11,091 nt of DNA from Ruminococcaceae bacterium UBA2656 (GTDB taxonomy: Bacteria; Bacillota; Clostridia; Oscillospirales; Acutalibacteraceae): assembly GCA_002359465.1 (NCBI GenBank), contig DENA01000027.1, positions 40,181 through 51,271 on the forward strand, given 5' to 3'. Made by a program: the position numbers and the translations under genes. This document shows positions 5,764 through 11,091 of the stretch, piece after piece. The notes under the pieces were generated by a model, which saw nothing but the letters and a program-made list of their open reading frames with translations, was not told the origin of the DNA and did not search any database. Every line of letters begins with the position of its first letter. Within the stretch, counting starts at the first letter, position 1.

Positions 5764-5952
5764 ATGAAAGCGACTCTTGACAGAAGCGGCTGCATTTCCT
5801 GCGGGCTTTGCCCAGAAACCTGCCCCGAATTTTTTAGAATGGGTGATGACGGCGTGGCAGAAGTTTACCAGGAGGACGTGCCTCCGGAGGTCGAGGACAA
5901 GGCCATTCAGGCACAGGAAGGCTGCCCGGTTTCAGTTATTACGGTGGAATAG
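5764..5952 (+). CDS. Monocluster [4Fe-4S] ferredoxin
   Basis: This 62-residue soluble ferredoxin has CISCGLCPETCP (C10, C13, C16, C20) and a distal C54 followed by proline. By the usual pattern, C10, C13, C16 and C54 hold one [4Fe-4S] cluster, and C20 is an extra cysteine. A second complete CxxCxxC motif is absent, so it is not a 2[4Fe-4S] clostridial ferredoxin. It is acidic, which suits electron exchange with larger redox enzymes. I chose the ATG at 5764 because AGAAGGA lies 7 bases upstream; an in-frame ATG at 5740 lies inside a palindrome and has no ribosome binding site. Its position between hydrogenase and maturation genes makes it a candidate partner of HydABC or of the maturases, but nothing in the sequence proves this. 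Confidence 0.92.
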   Translation: MKATLDRSGCISCGLCPETCPEFFRMGDDGVAEVYQEDVPPEVEDKAIQAQEGCPVSVITVE

Positions 5953-5969
5953 GTAAAACATTAAAAATT

Positions 5970-6011
5970 AAAAAAGAGAAAGCTCATTTTGAAGTGAGCT
6001 TTCTCTTTTTT
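5970..6011. terminator. Bidirectional intrinsic terminator between ferredoxin gene and hydF
   Basis: A perfect 17-bp stem (5970-5986 with 5995-6011) and an 8-base loop has A-runs on the left and T-runs on the right. It can therefore end transcription from both sides: the plus-strand ferredoxin gene and the minus-strand hydF operon. Its right end reaches into the hydF stop codon. Confidence 0.92.
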
Positions 6012-7213
6012 TAGTCTCCGCAGTTTAAATCGATCTTGTCCAGAATTCCGGACAGATACGCGATGACCACGCCGTAGTTGGACATGGGGACTCCCTGCGC
6101 GCGGGCGCGCTCCACACGGGACAGGACATATTTCCGGTTGAACATGCAGGCGCCGCACTGAATAATCAAATCATACGTGGAAAGGTCCTCCGGAAAATCG
6201 GAGCCGCTCACCACGTTGACCGTCAGATTTTCGCCGATTTTTTTGCGGAGCATGCGGGGGAGCTTTTCCCGCCCAATGTCCTCGGAGAGCGGCGTATGGG
6301 TGCAGGCTTCCGCAATCAGCACTTTGGACTTCTCCGTGAGCCGGTCGATGGCGCTCGCGCTTTCCACATAATAGGGCAAGTCGCCCTTGTAATTTGCGAA
6401 CAGCACCGAAAAGGAAGTCAGCTTGCTTCTCTTCGGTTTTTTTTCATAAACGGTTTGAAATACCTGCGAGTCGGTGATGATCAGTTTTGGCGGTTCTTTC
6501 AGACACGCCAGCGCTTCATCCAACTTGTCGGTGGTCGCGCTGAGAACAACGCACTTTTTGTCGAGCAGGTCGCGCAGCGTCTGCACCTGCGGCAAAATCA
6601 GGCGCCCCTTTGGAGCCTGAATATCCTGCGGCATGACCAGCAGGATCAGATCGCCGTTGTCCGCCAGCCCGCCGGTGATGCTTTTTGCTTCATAATCCTC
6701 CGGCAGCAGTCGGATAATCTCCCCGCGTATTTTTTCAATGCCGGTTTTGTTCTTCGCACTGACCACAATGGGGTCCAGCTTGCAGGCACGATGAACCTCC
6801 GCACAGATTTCAGATGTGTCAGTCAGAATATCCGCTTTGTTGACCACAGCGATCACCGGAATTTTGTGGCTGCGCAGGGTATCAATCCAACCGACCGCCT
6901 CCGCGATGTCTCCGTCACTGAAAACGACAAGGGCAATATCGGTCTTGTCAATAACTTTTTTCGTCTTGTCCACGCGCATCTGCCCCAGTTCCCCCACGTC
7001 GTCAAATCCGGCGGTGTCAATGAACACACAGGGACCGATGCCGTAAATTTCCATGGATTTATATACGGGGTCCGCCGTCGTTCCGGCAACATCCGAAACC
7101 AACGCGGTTTCCTGCAGGGTAAGCGCGTTGATTAAGGAGGATTTACCGCTGTTGCGCTTCCCGAAAATGCCGATGTGAAGCCGGTTGGCTCTTGGAGTAT
7201 CGGTTAAACTCAT
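6011..7213 (-). CDS. hydF: [FeFe] hydrogenase maturation GTPase HydF
   Basis: This 400-residue scaffold and carrier receives the 2Fe subcluster made by HydE and HydG and delivers it to HydA. The GTPase domain shows G1 GKRNSGKSS (18-26), G3 DTAGFDD (66-72), G4 NKAD (125-128) and G5 SAK (152-154). The C-terminal cluster domain has CTH (C304, H306) and, 45 residues later, QCGAC (C353, C356). The family motif is CxH...HCxxC, so the usual histidine before C353 is glutamine (Q352). E311, seven residues after C304, matches the glutamate reported as a cluster ligand in a Thermosipho HydF structure. I start at the ATG at 7213, which has AAAGG 9 bases upstream; an upstream GTG at 7222 has no room for a ribosome binding site. 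It is last in the operon, 98 bases after hydG. Confidence 0.96.
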   Translation of the reverse strand: MSLTDTPRANRLHIGIFGKRNSGKSSLINALTLQETALVSDVAGTTADPVYKSMEIYGIGPCVFIDTAGFDDVGELGQMRVDKTKKVIDKTDIALVVFSDGDIAEAVGWIDTLRSHKIPVIAVVNKADILTDTSEICAEVHRACKLDPIVVSAKNKTGIEKIRGEIIRLLPEDYEAKSITGGLADNGDLILLVMPQDIQAPKGRLILPQVQTLRDLLDKKCVVLSATTDKLDEALACLKEPPKLIITDSQVFQTVYEKKPKRSKLTSFSVLFANYKGDLPYYVESASAIDRLTEKSKVLIAEACTHTPLSEDIGREKLPRMLRKKIGENLTVNVVSGSDFPEDLSTYDLIIQCGACMFNRKYVLSRVERARAQGVPMSNYGVVIAYLSGILDKIDLNCGD

Positions 7214-7311
7214 TTTTCGCACCCTTTCTCAATGATTGCAGCATTCCAAATTCAGCGGGGGAAAGATACATCCGGCACGGCAAACATAACCGGAACTGCT
7301 GGAACCACCCT

Positions 7312-8733
7312 TTAGAATCTGAAATCGCGTTTTCCTTCTTTCAGCTCCTGTAAATGCTCCATTGCGATAGAACGGATCTTTTCGTTCGGAATATTGGGAA
7401 TTTCTCTGGCGATCATCGCTTCTCCTTTTTGTTTTGTATCCGGTGAGGCGTAATCCTCCAGATATTCCTTGAGTGTCATTAAAGCGTTGGGGTGGCAGCA
7501 ATTCGCAATCTGCCCGGCTTTCACAAGGGTCATAAAGCGGTCGCCCGTTCTCCCCGCCCGGTAGCACGCGGTGCAGAAGCTGGGAATAAAGCCCAGACCG
7601 AGAAGCCAGTTGACTATTTCGTCGAGCGTACGCTTGTCGTTCACCTCAAACTGAGAGGAATTGTCGTCCTCCGCCTCCGGCTCCACGTATCCGCCCACGC
7701 TGGTGGAGGAACCGCCGCTGATTTGGGAGATGCCAAGCTCCAGCACGCGCTCCCTTGTTTTTTTCGATTCCCTGGTCGATACGATCATGCCGGTGTAAGG
7801 AACCGCGATGCGTAAAACGGCGACGATTTTGGCAAAAATGTCGTCTGAAATGGCGTTGGTGAAATTTTTCGGGTCAATGTCGTCGGCAGGGCGGATGCGC
7901 GGCACGCTGATGGTGTGCGGGCCGACGCCCATGGCGGCTTCCAGATGCTCCGCGTGCATGAGCAGGCCTATAAAATCGTAGCGGTACATGTTCAGTCCGA
8001 ATAAAACGCCGATTCCCACGTCGTCAATGCCGCCCTCCATGGCGCGGTCCATGGCCTCGGTGTGGTAGGCGTAGTCGTGCTTCGGCCCGGTGACGTGCAG
8101 CTCCTCGTAGCTCTTTTTGTTGTAGGTTTCCTGAAACAGGATGTAGGTGCCGATGCCGGCCTCTTTCAGCTTGCGGTAGTTTTCCACCGTCGTCGCGGCG
8201 ATGTTGACGTTTACGCGGCGGATGGCTCCGTTTTTATGTTTAATACCGTAAATGGTTTTGATGCTTTCCAGCACATATTCAATCGGGTTGTTCACCGGGT
8301 CCTCGCCGGTTTCCAGGGCAAGCCGCTTGTGGCCCATGTCCTGTAAGGCGACAACCTCGCGGGCAATTTCCTCCTGTGTCAGCTTTTTACGGGAAATCGT
8401 CTTGTTTTTATGATGGTAAGGGCAGTACACGCAGCCGTTTACGCAGTAATTGGAGAGATACAGCGGGGCGAACATCACGATGCGGTTGCCATAGAATTTC
8501 TGTTTGATTTCTTTCGCCAGCTGAAACATTTTTTCATTTTCATCCGGCAGGTCGCATTCCAGCAGCACGGCCGCCTCGCGGTGGGTCAGGCCCTTACAGT
8601 CCTTTGCCCGCTCAATCAGCCCGTCGATCAGTTCCCGGTTTTGCTTGTTTTTTTGTGCATAGGCAATGGTATCCAGAATTTCTTCGTCGTCGATGAATTC
8701 GGTCGCAATTTTAGATTTACAGTCATACATCAT
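7312..8733 (-). CDS. hydG: [FeFe] hydrogenase maturase HydG, tyrosine lyase
   Basis: This 473-residue radical-SAM enzyme cleaves tyrosine and forms the CO and CN ligands of the H-cluster on an auxiliary cluster. The radical-SAM motif is CVNGCVYC (C97, C101, C104). The C-terminal auxiliary-cluster motif, CTACYRAGRTGDRFM followed by NCC, fits C387-x2-C390-x22-C413 exactly. ETGEDP (141-146) and the other ThiH-like core blocks are present, and the length equals that of known HydG proteins. AAGGAG lies 5 bases before the ATG at 8733 and 8 before the adjacent ATG at 8730, so either may be used. The start overlaps the end of hydE, which supports coupled translation in the regulator-hydE-hydG-hydF operon. 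Confidence 0.97.
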   Translation of the reverse strand: MMYDCKSKIATEFIDDEEILDTIAYAQKNKQNRELIDGLIERAKDCKGLTHREAAVLLECDLPDENEKMFQLAKEIKQKFYGNRIVMFAPLYLSNYCVNGCVYCPYHHKNKTISRKKLTQEEIAREVVALQDMGHKRLALETGEDPVNNPIEYVLESIKTIYGIKHKNGAIRRVNVNIAATTVENYRKLKEAGIGTYILFQETYNKKSYEELHVTGPKHDYAYHTEAMDRAMEGGIDDVGIGVLFGLNMYRYDFIGLLMHAEHLEAAMGVGPHTISVPRIRPADDIDPKNFTNAISDDIFAKIVAVLRIAVPYTGMIVSTRESKKTRERVLELGISQISGGSSTSVGGYVEPEAEDDNSSQFEVNDKRTLDEIVNWLLGLGFIPSFCTACYRAGRTGDRFMTLVKAGQIANCCHPNALMTLKEYLEDYASPDTKQKGEAMIAREIPNIPNEKIRSIAMEHLQELKEGKRDFRF

Positions 8734-9802
8734 AAAAACTCCTTACAGTATTTTCAAATTTTTTGACAGGGCGAAAGTCTCCCCGGTCCACCACAATCCG
8801 GTATCCGATGCTTTCCATCCGGCTTTGCAGGCAGAACCGGCACTCGGCCGCTTCCTCGCCCGTGCAGATCTTGTTGTCGTACAGCTCGTATTTTTTCCGC
8901 ACCTTTACCGGCGAAAGATTGGGCATGACCACATTTGCTCCGGCTAAAATGCCCTTTTCACGCCCGTTCGGATGAATGGTGCCGAGTGCGGTTGTCGCGG
9001 GAATCAGCGCGTTGGGGAGCATGAGACGCAGAATACCGATCAAAAGCAGCGTCAGTTCCATGCTTCCGGCAGGCTGATCGGCAAACGGTGTGTCATGGTG
9101 GGGAATGTAAGGGCCGATTCCCACCATCTGCGGTTCCAGTTGACGGATAAAAAGCAGGTCTTCGGCAAGATTTTCCACCGTTTGAAACGGTGAGCCGACC
9201 ATAAAGCCGGTGCCGACCTGATAGCCGATCTCCTTCAGCGTCCACAGGCATTCCATCCGGTTTTGCAGATTTTGGCCCGGCGGGTGGAGCCTGCCGTAAT
9301 GCTGCGCGTTGGCTGTCTCGTGGCGCAGCAGGTAGCGGTCCGCGCCCGCCTGAAAAAATTTCCGATAGGCCTCCTCACTTTTTTCACCGATGGAGAGAGT
9401 GACGGCGCAGTCGGGGTAGCTTTTCTTAATGGTTCGCACAAGCTCCACAATGTCTTCATCCGTAAAAAACGGGTCTTCGCCGCCCTGCAGCACAAATGTG
9501 CGGAAACCCAGCCCGTAGCCGCTTTCACAGCAGGACAGGATTTCCTCCTTCGTCAGGCGGTAGCGCTCGGCGCTACGGTTGCCACGGCGGATTCCGCAGT
9601 AGTAACAGTCATTGCGGCAGTAATTGGTGAACTCGATCAGCCCGCGGACATAAATCCGGTTCCCAAAATATTTTCCGGATACGCCCCGGGCCAGCTTAAA
9701 AAGATATTCGCTGTCTTCCGGTGTACAGCGGCTTAAAAGGGAGCAGAAATCTTCTTTGCTGAGCGTTCTTTCCGTGTAAAGCCTGTCGATCAGAGCCCTC
9801 AT
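8723..9802 (-). CDS. hydE: [FeFe] hydrogenase maturase HydE, radical SAM
   Basis: This 359-residue radical-SAM enzyme of the BioB-like class acts on the HydG-derived Fe(CO)2(CN)-cysteine complex on the way to the 2Fe subsite. The SAM-cluster motif is CRNDCYYC (C62, C66, C69), followed by LQGGEDP (105-111). The optional second-cluster motif C-x7-C-x2-C is complete (C313, C321, C324), as in Thermotoga HydE and unlike HydE proteins that have lost it. The start at 9802 has GGAG 7 bases upstream and lies 15 bases after the regulator gene's stop. It is second in the operon and overlaps hydG by 11 bases. Confidence 0.97.
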   Translation of the reverse strand: MRALIDRLYTERTLSKEDFCSLLSRCTPEDSEYLFKLARGVSGKYFGNRIYVRGLIEFTNYCRNDCYYCGIRRGNRSAERYRLTKEEILSCCESGYGLGFRTFVLQGGEDPFFTDEDIVELVRTIKKSYPDCAVTLSIGEKSEEAYRKFFQAGADRYLLRHETANAQHYGRLHPPGQNLQNRMECLWTLKEIGYQVGTGFMVGSPFQTVENLAEDLLFIRQLEPQMVGIGPYIPHHDTPFADQPAGSMELTLLLIGILRLMLPNALIPATTALGTIHPNGREKGILAGANVVMPNLSPVKVRKKYELYDNKICTGEEAAECRFCLQSRMESIGYRIVVDRGDFRPVKKFENTVRSFYDV

Positions 9803-9817
9803 TGATAATCTCCGTTC

Positions 9818-10081
9818 TTATTTCTCTTCCGTGGGGGGAACTTTTGAATAGACCGTTTTAATATTGACGTGAGGAATCATCCCCAGCTTGCCGGAAAGGG
9901 CGCTGATGACGTCGCCGGGTGCGTCCATGACGATGCTGATGACTGAAATATGGCGCTTATGGTATGGGATTCCCATCCTGCCCACAATGTACTCCCCATA
10001 TTCATGCAATACAGTGTTGATTTTTTCCACGGAGTCGGTATTTTCCACTACAATTCCAATCAGAGCGATTCTTGGTTCCAT
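9818..10081 (-). CDS. TM1266-family putative iron-only hydrogenase system regulator
   Basis: This 87-residue protein has the conserved blocks of the TM1266/TIGR03959 family: ALIGIVVEN, SVEKINTVLHEYGEYIVGRMGIPY, VISIVMDAPGDVISALSGKLG and VNIKTVYSK. The fold is ACT/NikR-C-like and members sit next to [FeFe]-hydrogenase maturation genes. The 'regulator' label is a family prediction: no DNA-binding domain is visible in so short a chain, so it may bind a ligand or a partner protein. I start at the ATG at 10081, which has AAGG 7 bases upstream. An in-frame extension to 10159 runs back through the leader terminator and is not coding. It is the first gene after the structured leader and is followed 15 bases later by hydE. 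Confidence 0.9.
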   Translation of the reverse strand: MEPRIALIGIVVENTDSVEKINTVLHEYGEYIVGRMGIPYHKRHISVISIVMDAPGDVISALSGKLGMIPHVNIKTVYSKVPPTEEK

Positions 10082-10103
10082 ATGGACCCTTCTTTCCATC
10101 AAT

Positions 10104-10135
10104 AAAAAATCCCCGCGCCGAAAAAGGCACGGGGA
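10104..10135 (-). terminator. Intrinsic terminator (attenuator) in the maturation operon leader
   Basis: On the minus strand CCCCGTGCC pairs with GGCGCGGGG (9 bp, one G-U), with a six-base loop, an additional outer T-A pair and a run of six T. It sits 23 bases before the regulator start codon with no promoter in between. Any transcript of hydE, hydG and hydF from the upstream promoter must therefore read through it. Confidence 0.88.
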
Positions 10136-10306
10136 CAGCATAGCAAAACAAAGGCACATACGTGTACCTTGCGTTGCGACTATTCTCTCGCCTTTTCATT
10201 CGGGACGAACCCTTCTGTGTTCAGCACGATCACTTTTAAAAAAGTTTCCCCGCGGTTTGCCGCAAGATGAAAAACTCCTTCTCGCCGGCGCACCGGAAAC
10301 TTAATT
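10104..10306 (-). ncRNA. Structured leader RNA with attenuator before the maturation operon (class unknown)
   Basis: About 200 bases of minus-strand transcript precede the regulator gene. The 5' part can form a three-way junction. Its closing helix is AAGTTTCC (10302-10295) with GGAAACTT (10249-10242), and it encloses hairpins CCGG-TGCG-CCGG (10296-10285) and GCGG-CAAA-CCGC (10263-10252). The first hairpin shares two bases with the closing helix, so the exact fold is uncertain. Further down are a small GCGA/TCGC hairpin and AAGGTACA-CGTA-TGTGCCTT (10170-10151), then an intrinsic terminator. CGCGGGGA (10254-10247) repeats the terminator's 3' arm and can pair with its 5' arm, the usual logic of a transcription-controlling riboswitch. 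I checked for motifs of common riboswitches and T-boxes and saw none. It could also accumulate as a short stable RNA. Confidence 0.6.
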
Positions 10307-10312
10307 GTTAAT

Positions 10313-10340
10313 ATTATATCATGGTTTTAAGAAAAAGCAA
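10313..10340 (-). promoter_or_regulatory. Promoter of the maturation operon leader
   Basis: On the minus strand TTGCTT (10340-10335), a 16-base spacer and a perfect TATAAT (10318-10313) form a sigma-A promoter, with a start expected near 10306. A TTGTTAA half-site of Rex type (plus strand 10305-10311) lies directly at the start, and the site as a whole covers the -10. Confidence 0.7.
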
Positions 10341-10404
10341 GCGGGATTTCGCCGGATAATTATTCAGATTCACTATAAACCGAAGGACTCTGCAATCATT
10401 CTTA

Positions 10405-10433
10405 TTTACTTCACTAAATGGAAATGCTATGAT
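10405..10433 (+). promoter_or_regulatory. Promoter of the ribokinase-like gene
   Basis: TTTACT (10405-10410), a 17-base spacer and TATGAT (10428-10433) preceded by TGC give a sigma-A promoter with an extended -10. The start near 10440 leaves a leader of about 59 bases before the TTG start. The stretch without a gene from 10082 to 10498 is otherwise filled by the divergent leader RNA and its promoter; I see nothing else in it. Confidence 0.65.
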
Positions 10434-10498
10434 GAACATAAGAAAAGGTACGCAGTCTATAAGTTATTCAACAAAAAGAAAATGGGGAGAGATCAGTC

Positions 10499-11091
10499 TT
10501 GAAAATTTTGAATTTCGGTTCTCTGAATATTGATAATGTTTACAGTGTGGATCATTTTGTAAGGCCGGGAGAAACGCTTTCCTCAGACAGCCTGTCCGTC
10601 TTCTGCGGCGGGAAGGGGCTGAACCAGTCTCTGGCGCTGGCAAGGGCAGGCGCGGAGGTTTATCACGCCGGGATGGCCGGCCGGGACGGCGCCATGCTCT
10701 TGGATGTGATGGAGAAAAGCGGCGTACACACGCAGTACGTTAAAATAGCCGACGGCGCGACAGGCCACGCGATTATTCAGGTAAACCGTTCCGGCCAGAA
10801 CTGTATCCTGCTTTACGGCGGCGCCAATCAGCAGGTGACGGAGGAGTTTGCCGAAGAAGTGCTCAGCCATTTTGACAAAGGGGACTGGCTTCTTTTGCAG
10901 AATGAAATCAGTTCCGTCGGTTCCATCATGAAAGCAGCGAAAAGGAAGGGGATGACCGTCGTACTGAACCCGTCCCCGATGAATGAGAAGATTTTGGAAA
11001 TGCCGCTGGAGCTTGTGGATTACTTTATTCTGAATGAGGTGGAGGCCGCCGGGCTTTGCGGCTGCGAACAGACCGAAAAAATGGCGGGTGG
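10499..11091 (+). CDS. Ribokinase / PfkB-family sugar kinase, 5' part
   Basis: The first 197 codons of a PfkB-family kinase run off the window edge. The N-terminal strand and substrate region read NFGSLNIDNVY (5-15), the family signature is GGKGLNQSLALARAG (about 37-51), and further blocks are LNPSP (154-158) and ILNEVEA, as in ribokinases. It would phosphorylate a sugar, possibly ribose, with ATP; the catalytic Asp and ATP-site motifs lie beyond the window. There is no ATG in a suitable place. TTG at 10499 is preceded by GGGGAG at a 9-base distance and starts the conserved strand, so I take it as the start. It diverges from the hydrogenase maturation operon and has no evident link to it. Confidence 0.85.
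   Translation, partial: MKILNFGSLNIDNVYSVDHFVRPGETLSSDSLSVFCGGKGLNQSLALARAGAEVYHAGMAGRDGAMLLDVMEKSGVHTQYVKIADGATGHAIIQVNRSGQNCILLYGGANQQVTEEFAEEVLSHFDKGDWLLLQNEISSVGSIMKAAKRKGMTVVLNPSPMNEKILEMPLELVDYFILNEVEAAGLCGCEQTEKMAG

Noticed and set aside
7214..7311. Internal promoter or terminator in the hydG-hydF gap
   Set aside because: The 98 bases contain no convincing -35/-10 pair and no stem with a T-run. It is best read as an untranslated gap within the operon.
10180..10233. GTG-started 17-residue reading frame inside the leader RNA, as a leader peptide
   Set aside because: The nearest purine-rich GGGGA is 13 bases away, too far for normal initiation. The peptide has no run of a regulatory amino acid, so an attenuator peptide is not supported.
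10104..10306. Leader RNA as 6S RNA, T-box or a common riboswitch (SAM, TPP, cobalamin, FMN, lysine, c-di-GMP)
   Set aside because: No T-box sequence, no B12-box, TPP, FMN or SAM core motifs, and no long end-to-end hairpin with central bubble were seen by eye. A covariance-model search would be needed to exclude them fully.

Overview
The window looks like chromosomal DNA of an anaerobic, fermentative Clostridia-type Firmicute. Supporting signs are strong AGGAGG-type ribosome binding sites, sigma-A promoters of TTGACA-17-TATAAT type, AT-rich intergenic DNA around moderately GC-rich genes, and closely packed [FeFe]-hydrogenase genes. An Oscillospiraceae/Ruminococcaceae-like host would fit, but I infer this from overall style and not from a marker gene.

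Left block (44-4352, minus strand): the operon hydC-hydB-hydA plus a small [2Fe-2S] protein gene encodes a soluble NAD(H)-linked, probably electron-bifurcating [FeFe] hydrogenase. HydC is NuoE-like, HydB is NuoF-like with added iron-sulfur domains, and HydA is the catalytic H-cluster subunit with NuoG-like clusters. The genes overlap or nearly touch, and one promoter at about 4413-4441 serves them.

Middle block (4585-5952, plus strand): a flavodoxin-domain protein, an HMA-fold protein whose metal-binding cysteines are both aspartate, and a 50-residue charged protein form a likely operon that ends in a hairpin. A separately promoted monocluster ferredoxin follows. This block lies between the hydrogenase and its maturation genes and reads in the opposite direction.

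Right block (6011-10306, minus strand): a TM1266-family 'iron-only hydrogenase system regulator' gene is followed by hydE, hydG and hydF, which build the H-cluster 2Fe subsite. Expression starts at a promoter near 10313-10340 and passes through a leader RNA of about 200 nt. The leader ends in an intrinsic terminator 23 bases before the first start codon. An upstream segment repeats the terminator's 3' arm and could form an antiterminator. I do not recognise the RNA class, and it is the most interesting item in the window.

Right edge (10499-11091, plus strand): the beginning of a ribokinase/PfkB-family sugar kinase gene with a TTG start, divergent from the maturation operon.

How it fits together: the maturases build the H-cluster for HydA, HydABC couples NADH and reduced ferredoxin to hydrogen, and the ferredoxin and flavodoxin in the middle are candidate one-electron carriers. 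Rex-like sites in both hydrogenase-related promoters suggest redox (NADH/NAD+) control. That last point is inference.
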